From NCBI GenBank assembly GCA_029213005.1, contig JARGPI010000012.1:1-64000 (forward strand): DNA of 64,000 nt, given 5' to 3'. The notes beneath the pieces are model-generated. The model worked only from the letters and a program-made list of their open reading frames with translations. It ran no database searches and was not told the DNA's origin. This DNA is from Verrucomicrobiales bacterium (GTDB lineage: Bacteria > Verrucomicrobiota > Verrucomicrobiia > Verrucomicrobiales > DEV007). The position numbers and the translations under genes are program-made. Positions 36,525-44,849 of this stretch are shown here, one piece after another; within the stretch, counting starts at the first letter, position 1, and each line of letters starts with the position of its first letter.

Positions 36525-36895
36525 TGATGATAAAGAATCTTTCTGAAATCATTCTCTATGTCCAGGACATGGAAACCCAGGTCGCCTTCTATCGCGACGT
36601 CATGAAACTACCGATTGAAACGCCCCCGGATCTCGCCAGCTATAGCGATCAACAGTGGGTCGTTTTTGAAACCGGTGACTGCAAGCTGGCCCTCCACAGC
36701 GGCGGCCGTAAAAAGTTCGGGCGCGACGCACCAAAATTTGTTTTCGATGTTGATGACGTCAAAGGCACCCGGGAACTGCTGTCTTTAAAAGGTATCAATG
36801 TCGGAAGTATCAGGACGCCATCCCCGGGGGTAGAAGTGCTTGATGTGGAAGATCCGGAGGGAAATCAGTTCTCGATTGAACAACGTTTGACCTGA
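36524..36895 (+). CDS. VOC/glyoxalase-family protein
   Basis: 123 residues, a single vicinal-oxygen-chelate domain made of two beta-alpha-beta-beta-beta units: ILYVQDMETQVAFYRDVMKL at the start, FETGDCKLALHS in the middle, and VDDVKGTRELLSLKGINVG plus EVLDVEDPEGNQFSIEQRL at the end. The Glu of the terminal NQFSIEQ and a His earlier could bind metal. The reaction is not predictable (glyoxalase I, dioxygenase or resistance proteins share the fold). Starts inside the TAATG overlap with the DUF1080 gene. Its TGA is the first part of palindromic element copy 3. Confidence 0.88.
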   Translation: MMIKNLSEIILYVQDMETQVAFYRDVMKLPIETPPDLASYSDQQWVVFETGDCKLALHSGGRKKFGRDAPKFVFDVDDVKGTRELLSLKGINVGSIRTPSPGVEVLDVEDPEGNQFSIEQRLT

Positions 36896-36934
36896 TTGTA
36901 CAGGGTACAGTCCCGGACCGTACCCTGTACAATC
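36894..36934. repeat. Palindromic TGTACCCTGTACA element, copy 3 (perfect 15-bp stem)
   Basis: Left arm GATTGTACAGGGTAC (36894-36908) and right arm GTACCCTGTACAATC (36920-36934) are exact reverse complements around an 11-base loop that can itself add two pairs. The element begins inside the TGA of the VOC gene, as copy 1 does with its upstream gene (both read TGATTGTAC). It also lies 60 bases before the metal-efflux operon start. Confidence 0.95.
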
Positions 36935-36994
36935 GGTATTTCCGGATTCAGGATTAGCCTTGACAGACCCTCGCCGAGAAGGGATCTGTATTCT

Positions 36995-37384
36995 GTGCTT
37001 TCAGGCGTCGCAAAAATTCTGATCACGATTTTACTGACGATTTACATGGTCAGCGGCGGGACTGTGTGTATTCATAAATTCGTCTCGCTATTCGACTGTG
37101 GAGCTCACAACCACTGTCATCATCACCCGGAGGACGCTCATTTTGGCGACCACGATAGCGAGCCGACAGAAGAGCCCTGCGACTGCGAATTGAAAGCTTT
37201 TAAGGGCAGCCTGCCTGTAGTGATTCATCTCGCCGGACTAGAAGAGACATTTGATCTTACGGAGCTGATTTTGACGGTGGAAACCGTTCAAAGTCTCATC
37301 AGCTACCAGTCATCCGGCTGGAAGCACCCACCTCCGCTGGCGGCCCAGATCTCGCTGCCTATTTTGCAACGCTTTAACGTTTGA
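36995..37384 (+). CDS. Small histidine-rich membrane-anchored protein of the metal-efflux operon
   Basis: About 129 residues from GTG 36995, preceded by AAGGGA at a normal distance. The TTG further upstream falls in the palindromic element and is unlikely. One N-terminal helix (VAKILITILLTIYMVSGGTV) could be a signal or anchor. A metal-binding patch follows (CGAHNHCHHHPEDAHFGDHD, then CDCELK). The tail is hydrophobic/amphipathic. No named family recognised, but small Cys/His-rich proteins of this type head RND metal-efflux operons in PVC and Bacteroidetes genomes as I recall. Likely periplasmic metal binding. About 140 bases separate it from the adaptor gene, with short hairpins in between. 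Confidence 0.65.
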   Translation: MLSGVAKILITILLTIYMVSGGTVCIHKFVSLFDCGAHNHCHHHPEDAHFGDHDSEPTEEPCDCELKAFKGSLPVVIHLAGLEETFDLTELILTVETVQSLISYQSSGWKHPPPLAAQISLPILQRFNV

Positions 37385-37523
37385 TCCCTAAAGGACCGCT
37401 TTCCACGATCGGAAAAGCGCTCCTCATGTTATTTGCATCCCTTCCGGATGCCCTATTTCCGCGCGGATGCGTCCGAAACCAACCCAGGGATCGTCCCTAC
37501 CTATTTAAAGAAATCTTACGTTA
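37385..37523 (+). promoter_or_regulatory. Hairpin-containing leader between small His protein and adaptor genes
   Basis: At least one small hairpin is visible: GCATCC-CTTCC-GGATGC (37435-37451), followed by another GGATGC-type repeat, and before it a weaker GGACCGCTTTCC/GGAAAAGCGCTCC pairing. There is no T-run after either stem. They could stabilise or attenuate the transcript between the first gene and the adaptor gene. Function is inferred only. Confidence 0.35.
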
Positions 37524-38675
37524 ATGACCCGAAATTTTATCATCCTCTCCCTTCTCCTCCCGTTTAGTCCACTCATTCTGAGTCAGGACGCCATCGAAAT
37601 CGACAGAGCGGCAACCACCGTGATTCTGGACGAAACCGCCGTGCAAAATCTGCGGATTAAAACGGAGCTTGTGGAAGAGCAAACCTTTGAAAACACCGTC
37701 TTCGCCATTGGCCGGATCGAAGAAATCGACACCGCCCGATCCATTGTCTCGACCCGTGCTGCGGGTAAAGTAATCACACTGAATGTAACGGAAGGCGACT
37801 ACGTCAATGAAGGCGACACCGTCGCGATACTCGAAGCCAGAGTCTACGGAAATCCCCCGCCGAAGATCACGCTGAAATCCCTGCAAAGTGGAATCGTCAC
37901 CGACGTGCACGCCCATCTCGGACAACCGGTCGAACCGGATGAGGATCTTTTTGTCCTGTCGAACCGGGAGCGGGTTTGGGCCGTCGCTAAAATACCTGAG
38001 GTCGAGGCAGGAGAAGTAAAAGTAGGAACCAAAGCACGGATTCGGATACCCGCGCTTGGCACCCAATCGTTCGAAACCAGCCTGGTACGATTTGGAGTGG
38101 ATGCCGATCGAGAGTCAGGAGCTGTCATCGGTATTTTTGAGATCGATAACCCGAACAAAGAGTTGCATCCCGGAATGAGAGCGGAATTCTCTATTATCAC
38201 TTCGACCCGTGATTTTGTGATGTCCGTCCCGAGGGAATCGATTCAGGGAGATCCAACCAAGCGCGTTGTTTTCGTAAGAGATTTCGAGATTCCCAATGCC
38301 TTTGTCCGGGCACCGGTCGTGTTGGGCGAAAGCAATGATAAATATGTCGAAGTGCTCAGTGGACTGTTTCCCGGTGATGAAGTTGTTACTACGGGCTCCT
38401 ACTCTCTGAGCTTTGCCGGCTCAGGAAGTGGTATGTCTCTAAAAGAAGCACTCGATGCCGCACACGGTCACGAACATAACGAGGATGGCTCGGAAATGTC
38501 TCCGGAGCAGTTGGCTGAGAAGGAAAAAGAAAAAGCGCTAGCCAGAGGGGAAGGCTCCGGCGGAAGTGGCAAGTTTACGATTCCCCTACTCATCTGGGCG
38601 ACAGTTGCCAGCCTGCTCTGCCTGATCCTCGCCCAAATGGTCATGTCTCAAAAACGGAGGGAGCAAAAAGTCTGA
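37524..38675 (+). CDS. RND efflux periplasmic adaptor (CusB/CzcB-like) with C-terminal membrane helix
   Basis: 383 residues, with an N-terminal signal peptide (IILSLLLPFSPLILS). Membrane-fusion-protein features: FAIGRIEEIDTARSIVSTRA and GKVITLNVTEGDYVNEGDTV (lipoyl-like hairpin), SLQSGIVTDVHAHLGQPVEP, then beta-barrel segments LVRFGVDADRESGAVIGIFE and NPNKELHPGMRAEFSI. It ends with a His-containing linker (AHGHEHNEDGSEMSPEQ), a Lys/Gly-rich stretch and a membrane helix near residues 350-372 (IPLLIWATVASLLCLILAQM). A C-terminal anchor is unusual for this family. It bridges the RND pump to an outer-membrane channel; no channel gene is in the operon. Confidence 0.9.
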   Translation: MTRNFIILSLLLPFSPLILSQDAIEIDRAATTVILDETAVQNLRIKTELVEEQTFENTVFAIGRIEEIDTARSIVSTRAAGKVITLNVTEGDYVNEGDTVAILEARVYGNPPPKITLKSLQSGIVTDVHAHLGQPVEPDEDLFVLSNRERVWAVAKIPEVEAGEVKVGTKARIRIPALGTQSFETSLVRFGVDADRESGAVIGIFEIDNPNKELHPGMRAEFSIITSTRDFVMSVPRESIQGDPTKRVVFVRDFEIPNAFVRAPVVLGESNDKYVEVLSGLFPGDEVVTTGSYSLSFAGSGSGMSLKEALDAAHGHEHNEDGSEMSPEQLAEKEKEKALARGEGSGGSGKFTIPLLIWATVASLLCLILAQMVMSQKRREQKV

Positions 38676-38676
38676 T

Positions 38677-41600
38677 ATGCTAAACTGGCTGATTCAATTT
38701 TCGCTCCGACAGCGAACTCTCATTTTCATCGGAGCTATCGTGCTGTTGGCTCTGAGCGGCCGGAAACTACTCCAGCTTCCGGTGGAGGTCCTGCCCGATC
38801 TGACGAAACCGACCGTCACTATCATGACCGAGGCGCCCGGTTATGCACCCGAGGAGGTCGAAACTCTGATTACGATCCCCCTGGAAAACGCCCTGATGGG
38901 AGTGACCGGCGTGACCCGTCTCCGCTCCACGAATGACATTTCTCTATCATTGGTCTTCGTCGAGTTTGACTGGGATACCGACATCTATCAAGCGAGGCAA
39001 TTTGTGCAACAGCGCCTTGGAAGCGCCGCGGAATTCCTCCCTGAGGGTGTGATTCCCTACATGACTCCGGTCGCCTCCCTGATGGGGGAAATTATGTTAA
39101 TTGGATTGACTGATCCAACTGGCCAAACCCACCCCAGAGATCTGCGAACTATTGCAGACTGGAGAATCGCCACCGACCTCAAATCGATCCCCGGAGTAGC
39201 GGAAGTTCTCGGCATGGGTGGCGGGGTCAAACAACTCCAGATCCAACCGAATCCGAAAGAGATGTTGGCTCTGAATATCACCTTCGAACAATTGAAAACG
39301 GCTGCGTCCGAAGCGGTGCGAAACACAACCGGAGGCTTTCTGACCGAAGCGTCTCAGGAGATCATGGTTCGCAATCTGGCCATGACTTCGAACTACGAAG
39401 ATATCGCGAATACCGTCGTGGTTCATCGGGATGATCGCCCCATCAAGATCGGAGATGTGGCCACTGTCGCCTGGGGCACAGAACCGATGCGGGGAGATGC
39501 CGCGTTGGGATCCCACCACATGGAAGCCTACAAAGATACAGACAAAGCTAAAGGCACCATGGGAGTGATTCTCAGCGTGACCAAATCGCCGGGCTTCGAT
39601 ACGATCAGGTTGACCGACACGATCGAGGAAAGGCTTGAGCTTTTGAGGAAATCCCTACCGGAGGGTGTCGAGTTAGTCACCGTCTACAAGCAGAAAAACT
39701 TCATTGAGATTGCGATAGAGAATCTGGTCCACGCCCTCCGGGACGGTGCGGCCATGGTCGCCATCGTTCTGTTTCTTTTTCTGTTCAACTGGCGGGTTAC
39801 TCTCATTACGCTGACTGCGATGCCCCTATCGCTTGGTATAGCGATTTTGGTCTTTGACTTCATGGACCTGACGGTGAATTCCATGACCCTGGGAGGCTTT
39901 GCTGTCGCTATCGGAATGGTAGTCGACGACGCAATTGTCGATGTCGAAAATGTCTTTCGCAGACTTAGGGAAAACGCGGTTTTAGAGAATCCCAAACCGA
40001 GGCTGGAAGTAATAGCCAAGGCATCTTCCGAAGTCAGGTCTTCGATTCTCTACGCCACGGTTCTTATCATTCTCGTGTTTATTCCCCTGCTCGGACTTAG
40101 CGGCGTTGAAGGACGACTTTTTGCTCCCATCGCCATTGCCACCATTGTGAGTATGGCGGCATCTTTTATGGTCTCGTTGACGGTCATTCCCGTCCTGAGT
40201 TCCTTTCTTCTCAAACCTAAGGCCGGGAAATCGCATCGCGACGGGCTGGTCGTTCGCGGGCTCAAAACCCTGTTTGAAAATACCTGGCTGAGATTTGCTC
40301 TCGCCCAGCCCTTCATCATCGTCGGGATCACACTGGCACTTATCGTCTACGCGGCCTTTCTCTACACAGGAATGGGCGGGAACTTTCTCCCCCCTTTCCG
40401 GGAACCCTCCGCAGTGATTGCAACGGCGGCAGCTCCGGGCACTTCGCTAAAACAGACCACCGATCTGGCTAATGCCGCTCTGGACCAATTACTGAAAGTT
40501 CCCGGCGTTGAACTGGTTGGTTATCGCGCTGGCCGTGCGGAACGGGGAGACCACGTCGTTCCGGTCTCGACGGTCGAATTCGATGTCGAGTTCGATGAGG
40601 AATCGGGCCGCAGTCGCGAGGAAATGCTCGAAGATTTACGGAAAACTATGAAGAGTATACCGGGAACCTTCAGCGCCTTCAGTGGCCCTCTTGCGGACCG
40701 GGTTGGACACATGCTAAGTGGGGTTTCGGCGAAGGTAGCCGTGAAAATCTACGGAAACGATCTCGACGAACTTCGGAGAATCGGAACGGATATCGCCGAA
40801 ATCGCCCGTGAGATCCCCGGCCTGGAAGAGGCCAGGATTGAACAGCAAGCAGCGGTGCCTCAGGTCAGAATTGAAATAGATCGAGAGAGGGCACTCGCCT
40901 ACGGCGTGCGGCCCGGTGAGTTGAATGATGAGCTTTCCTCACTGATTGGCGGAGAGCCGGTTGCAGAAATCTACGAAAACCAGCGTATCTACGATTTGGT
41001 GATTCGGTTGCCCGAGGAACTGCGCTTAACTCCGGAAAACCTCGGCGATCTTTATATCGACACCATCGATGGTAATCAGATCCCGCTGAACTACGTGGCA
41101 AGCCTCCGTCAGGCTTCCGGCCCCAATACCATTCTGAGAGAAAACACGAGAAGGCGATTTGTGGTCGCGATTAATCCCACGATTTCCGACCTGAATACCG
41201 CAGTGGAGGAATTGCAGAAACAACTCGCCCAAAAACTGGACTTACCCAAAGGATACACTCTGACGTTTGAGGGAGAGTATCAGGCGCAGGCAGCCGCTAA
41301 ACAGAGAATTCTCGTGATGTCGGTAGTGATCCTGATGATTGTGACCTTTTTGCTATTCAGCTACTTCAAGAGTTTCAATTTTGTGCTCCTGGTGTTGGTA
41401 GATATTCCGATTTCTCTAGTTGGAGGAATCATTATGACCAAGTACACCTTAAACACGATCAGTATTGCGACCCTTGTCGGATTTATCGCTATCTCAGGAA
41501 TTTCGGCAAGAAATTCTATCATGATGATTTCCCACTATCTCCACCTTATGAAACAAGAAGGTGAATCTTTTTCACGGGAAATGATCGTGAGGGGAACTAA

Positions 41601-41838
41601 AGAACGACTCGTTCCTGTCTTGATGACTGCTCTGTCAGCAGGAATCGCTCTCATTCCTTTAGTTCTTGCAGCGGAAGAACCCGGGAAAGAGATTTTAAAT
41701 CCCGTCGCTGTCGTAATCGTCGGCGGATTGATCAGTTCAACCCTGTTAGGACTGGCGGTGACACCTTCAATTTTTTACTGGTTCGGCCGAAAATCAGCGG
41801 AACATTCGCTTAGGATGAATGCTCCGGCAGCTGATTAG
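38677..41838 (+). CDS. Heavy-metal efflux RND transporter (CzcA/CusA family)
   Basis: 1053 residues, the usual RND size, with 12 expected membrane helices and two large periplasmic loops. Proton-driven export of metal cations across the inner membrane. Motifs: LQLPVEVLPDLTKPTVTIMT and GYAPEEVETLITIPLENAL near the N-terminus; helix 4 reads LGGFAVAIGMVVDDAIVDVE with ENVFRRLRE after it, where the Asp pair is the proton relay. The GxxVDDAI form differs from CzcA (DFG..VDGA) and CusA (VDAAI), so the metal cannot be read directly. Starts one base after the adaptor stop. Histidine-rich accessory genes follow. Confidence 0.95.
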   Translation: MLNWLIQFSLRQRTLIFIGAIVLLALSGRKLLQLPVEVLPDLTKPTVTIMTEAPGYAPEEVETLITIPLENALMGVTGVTRLRSTNDISLSLVFVEFDWDTDIYQARQFVQQRLGSAAEFLPEGVIPYMTPVASLMGEIMLIGLTDPTGQTHPRDLRTIADWRIATDLKSIPGVAEVLGMGGGVKQLQIQPNPKEMLALNITFEQLKTAASEAVRNTTGGFLTEASQEIMVRNLAMTSNYEDIANTVVVHRDDRPIKIGDVATVAWGTEPMRGDAALGSHHMEAYKDTDKAKGTMGVILSVTKSPGFDTIRLTDTIEERLELLRKSLPEGVELVTVYKQKNFIEIAIENLVHALRDGAAMVAIVLFLFLFNWRVTLITLTAMPLSLGIAILVFDFMDLTVNSMTLGGFAVAIGMVVDDAIVDVENVFRRLRENAVLENPKPRLEVIAKASSEVRSSILYATVLIILVFIPLLGLSGVEGRLFAPIAIATIVSMAASFMVSLTVIPVLSSFLLKPKAGKSHRDGLVVRGLKTLFENTWLRFALAQPFIIVGITLALIVYAAFLYTGMGGNFLPPFREPSAVIATAAAPGTSLKQTTDLANAALDQLLKVPGVELVGYRAGRAERGDHVVPVSTVEFDVEFDEESGRSREEMLEDLRKTMKSIPGTFSAFSGPLADRVGHMLSGVSAKVAVKIYGNDLDELRRIGTDIAEIAREIPGLEEARIEQQAAVPQVRIEIDRERALAYGVRPGELNDELSSLIGGEPVAEIYENQRIYDLVIRLPEELRLTPENLGDLYIDTIDGNQIPLNYVASLRQASGPNTILRENTRRRFVVAINPTISDLNTAVEELQKQLAQKLDLPKGYTLTFEGEYQAQAAAKQRILVMSVVILMIVTFLLFSYFKSFNFVLLVLVDIPISLVGGIIMTKYTLNTISIATLVGFIAISGISARNSIMMISHYLHLMKQEGESFSREMIVRGTKERLVPVLMTALSAGIALIPLVLAAEEPGKEILNPVAVVIVGGLISSTLLGLAVTPSIFYWFGRKSAEHSLRMNAPAAD

Positions 41839-41868
41839 TCAAACCACCATCAAACCACACACAAAGAA

Positions 41869-42441
41869 ATGAAAATCAGAAATCTACTAATCTTAGGCGC
41901 TGCCTGCATCACCACATTTGCCGTTTCCTGCAAAGACGGAAACGACACTCACGATCATTCGGGGCACGATCACGATCATGCCGGACACGATCATGATCAC
42001 GGTCATGACCATGCCGAAAACAAAACAAACGTTCGGGAAGCTGGACCGAATGGAGGCAGAATTCTGCATGATATCGAGCCTCACCTCGAGTTTCTGGTGA
42101 CTTCTGATCGCAAGATTCAGATCACCGCACTGGACGACTCTCTGAAGCCGACAAGTTTGGGATCTCAGGTCATCCGCATCACCGGTGGCGACCGGTCCAG
42201 CCCGATTCCGGTTAATTTGGTAAAACAGGGTAATGTCTACCTATCGGAAAAACCTCTGCCTCCGGGAGATGATTTCCCCATGGTAGTTCAGGTTAGAGCA
42301 GACGAGTCAGCCAAGGCCGAGTTCGAAAAATTCACCCTTGATATGAGCCCCTGCCCAACTTGTGATTACCTGGAATATGCCTGCACCTGCGACCACGGTC
42401 ATGATCACGGGCACGACCATGACCACGATCATAAGCATTAA
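41869..42441 (+). CDS. Histidine-rich metal-binding lipoprotein
   Basis: 190 residues. Lipobox AVSC (Cys about residue 21) after MKIRNLLILGAACITTF. A His/Asp run follows (HDHSGHDHDHAGHDHDHGHD). The middle ~110-residue domain (EAGPNGGRILHDIEPHLEFL, VTSDRKIQITALDDSLKPTS) resembles periplasmic domains found with CusB-type adaptors. The tail has a cysteine knuckle CPTCDYLEYACTC and a second His/Asp run (DHGHDHGHDHDHDHKH). It probably buffers or delivers metal (zinc, copper, nickel or cobalt) to the RND pump encoded 30 bases upstream. The repeats are codon-level (GATCAC/GACCAT), not a separate element. Confidence 0.85.
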   Translation: MKIRNLLILGAACITTFAVSCKDGNDTHDHSGHDHDHAGHDHDHGHDHAENKTNVREAGPNGGRILHDIEPHLEFLVTSDRKIQITALDDSLKPTSLGSQVIRITGGDRSSPIPVNLVKQGNVYLSEKPLPPGDDFPMVVQVRADESAKAEFEKFTLDMSPCPTCDYLEYACTCDHGHDHGHDHDHDHKH

Positions 42442-42504
42442 TTGAGCAGGATACCGGCCGCCACTTTCCCTGAATATCGAGCCTCTCGCATCCGTCTTTC
42501 ACGG

Positions 42505-43218
42505 ATGCGAACTCTCAAACTGGCACCGTTTTTTCTCTACCTGTGTTTCCTTCCTGCATTTTCAGAGGAGGATCATGATCACGATCATTCACACGACCAC
42601 GGAAAACCCGGTGAAGCCGCACACGAAGATCACACCAGCTTGATTCGTCAATTGGGGTTCGATCTCGTCATGGCGGAAGATCAGGTGATTGGCAGCCGCT
42701 CCGTTACCGCCCTCCCCCTGACCAGCGTGTTTGTCGAAAACGGTAAAACCTTCGTTTTGGCACAGAACGAAAAAGACCACGACCATCTGGAGCGATGGGA
42801 AGTGCGACTGGGGCTAAGTGAAGGCCTGTTTATCGAAGTACTCAGCGGGGTTTTCCCGGGTGACCGAGTGATCTCTAAGACCGGCTCTTTAGCAACGCTT
42901 CAGAAAGCGCAGGCCCCTGCTCCAACACCCGTTACCGCTCCCGTGCCGCCCGTGAAAAGTATCGTGAAAAATGCCAGCTCCACGAAGAGTTACTGTATTC
43001 AAATCGGAGCATTCACCAAGTCAGACAATGCAAAACGGATCGCGACTCAACTGGAGCCAATCTATGGAAGAAGCGACGTCAGGATGAGCCAGAGCAACGG
43101 CAAGAACTTATACCGGGTCAGTGTTGGGCAATACGATTCGTTTAAAGTCGCGAATGAGTCGAAAGACAAATTGAAGTCATCCGGATTCCCCGGCGCATTT
43201 GTCACCGCGCTCAACTAA
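42505..43218 (+). CDS. His-rich adaptor-like protein with C-terminal SPOR domain
   Basis: 237 residues from ATG 42505 (an upstream TTG at 42442 abuts the previous stop). Signal peptide (MRTLKLAPFFLYLCFLPAFS) then a His/Asp patch (EEDHDHDHSHDHGK). Residues ~55-130 look like the C-terminal membrane-proximal domain of RND adaptors (LPLTSVFVENGKTFVLAQNE, VRLGLSEGLFIEVLSGVFPG, DRVISKTGSLATL). After a Pro/Ala linker comes a SPOR domain (YCIQIGAFTKSDNAKRIATQ ... LYRVSVGQYDSFKVANESKD). SPOR binds denuded peptidoglycan at septa. The combination with an adaptor fragment is odd. It may tether the pump complex to the wall; this is inference. Confidence 0.75.
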   Translation: MRTLKLAPFFLYLCFLPAFSEEDHDHDHSHDHGKPGEAAHEDHTSLIRQLGFDLVMAEDQVIGSRSVTALPLTSVFVENGKTFVLAQNEKDHDHLERWEVRLGLSEGLFIEVLSGVFPGDRVISKTGSLATLQKAQAPAPTPVTAPVPPVKSIVKNASSTKSYCIQIGAFTKSDNAKRIATQLEPIYGRSDVRMSQSNGKNLYRVSVGQYDSFKVANESKDKLKSSGFPGAFVTALN

Positions 43219-44834
43219 CCCAACTTCCCCGCGGCCTTTTCCATGATGGTTTCTCTGGTAACCGTTTCGGTATCGAGAAAAAAATCGGTGAGGGCTTCGC
43301 GGGTGTCAATCGGGTGATATTGGGTAGTAGCAGCTGGCTTCAACAAGATTTCGCGGAGAGTCAGCATACTGCGACCGCCCGATTGAGCGTCGTAAGAATT
43401 AAACGCAATCCGATATCGCTTATCCGGCACCACCGGCTTTCCATCTCTATCTTTCACATTGGAAACTCTGCGGATTCTGGCTTTGTAATCCCACTTCGCA
43501 GAGAGAGAAAAACCGACTAAACGTCTTTTGCCAAATCCCTCGGTAAATGCCTCCTCAAGAATCGCAATCAACTGATCGCCGCTTAAAGTCGCTGTCACAA
43601 TCCGGTTTTCGTAAGGCACGATTTGCCACATGTCAGCCAGGGTCTTCGGCCCGGAGGGAATTGGTTCTTTAGAAAATGCCCCGTGCAGAACACCATCAAT
43701 TTTTTCGCCCCGCTTAGCCAGTGAATGGATCACTCCCGATGCAATTAAAGCCTGGGTATCAGCGCCCTGATCATCGTAATCCCCTTCCCGCAACTCTATG
43801 GCAAGCGTGCCCACCGGAGCCGCCAAAGCTTTTTCCGATTGCTGTAACGGATCGCCGGCCATCTGTAGTATCAGAGGATCTTCAACCACCTTTTGATCCA
43901 TCAGAACGGTATCCGCGTCGCGACGGATAAGCCTCGCGCCCTCTTTGTGAAATGTCAGATCCACTTTTCCGGCCCAGATCCCGTAGTAACCCGCCTGAGT
44001 AAATAGAGTATTCCCGATTACGGTCGATTCCCTGTCCCGGTGAGTATGCCCCGCTATGTAGACATCAATCTCGGGACAGCCGGAAATGATCCGGTTTACC
44101 TGGTTGGCATAGTCATCGGTATCCCACCGCTTCAATCCCATGTGACCGGCGGCTATGATGCAATCGGCTCCCCGCTCTTTCAGCGATTTAATCGCCTTCC
44201 GCGTTTCGACGAGCGGGTCAAGGGCTGCAATCGACCCCAGTTGTCCGGGGTTCAGCCAAAACGGCAGGCCCGGGGTCGTGATCCCTACAATTCCGATTTT
44301 GATACCGTCGACCTCTTTGATCAGACCCGGCACCAGATTGCGATATCCGGCGCTATCATGATGAGAATGACCGGCAGGGAATCCATCCGCCGAAAGATTC
44401 GCCCCTAATACCGGCATCGCCGATTGTTTCACTGCGTTCCGGAAAACCCGCTCTCCCCAGTCAAAATCGTGATTTCCCGCCACCCAGGCGTCGTAGTTTG
44501 CCGCATTCAGCAATTTAATCATTATCTCCCCTTCCGACTCCAGAGACACGTGAGTCCCCTGATAGAGATCTCCGATATCCAGCGTGATATGGTTGGGGTT
44601 GGATTTCCGCCATTTTCTGATCTGAGTCACGCAGCGCCCCAGTCCCCCCAGGTCCTCCGCCCCATCATAGGTTTGGGTCGGCGAGATGTGTCCATGAAGG
44701 TCAGTGGTGTGGCAGATCGAGATCCGAACCGTTTCATCAGCCGGCGGCTCGTAAATATCGTCAGCTATCGAGTGGCCGATCGATAACCCAGCCGGGGCGA
44801 TCAGTGAAGTCTTGAGGAATTTGCGGCGTTCCAT
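43215..44834 (-). CDS. Secreted 5'-nucleotidase/metallophosphoesterase (UshA-like)
   Basis: 539 residues. Tat-type signal MERRKFLKTSLIAPAGLSIG. The metallophosphatase domain has the di-metal motifs CHTTDLHGHISP (DxH), DIGDLYQG (GD), AGNHDFDWGE (GNHD), and AGHMG / AGHTHRDRE (GHxH). The C-terminal 5'-nucleotidase domain (about 335-500) includes GADTQALIASGVIHSLA, DMWQIVPYENRIVTATLSGD and YRIAFNSYDAQSGG. It should hydrolyse nucleotides or related phosphoesters in the periplasm. It ends 4 bases inside the convergent SPOR gene. First read from the right as part of a minus-strand group with EI24 and TPR genes. Confidence 0.92.
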   Translation of the reverse strand: MERRKFLKTSLIAPAGLSIGHSIADDIYEPPADETVRISICHTTDLHGHISPTQTYDGAEDLGGLGRCVTQIRKWRKSNPNHITLDIGDLYQGTHVSLESEGEIMIKLLNAANYDAWVAGNHDFDWGERVFRNAVKQSAMPVLGANLSADGFPAGHSHHDSAGYRNLVPGLIKEVDGIKIGIVGITTPGLPFWLNPGQLGSIAALDPLVETRKAIKSLKERGADCIIAAGHMGLKRWDTDDYANQVNRIISGCPEIDVYIAGHTHRDRESTVIGNTLFTQAGYYGIWAGKVDLTFHKEGARLIRRDADTVLMDQKVVEDPLILQMAGDPLQQSEKALAAPVGTLAIELREGDYDDQGADTQALIASGVIHSLAKRGEKIDGVLHGAFSKEPIPSGPKTLADMWQIVPYENRIVTATLSGDQLIAILEEAFTEGFGKRRLVGFSLSAKWDYKARIRRVSNVKDRDGKPVVPDKRYRIAFNSYDAQSGGRSMLTLREILLKPAATTQYHPIDTREALTDFFLDTETVTRETIMEKAAGKLG

Positions 44835-44849
44835 AATCAGTAAGGGGCG

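Noticed and set aside
41951..42435. Apparent short DNA tandem repeats of GATCAC/GACCAT type
   Set aside because: They encode the His/Asp metal-binding runs of the lipoprotein and change at third positions, so they are coding repeats rather than a separate element.
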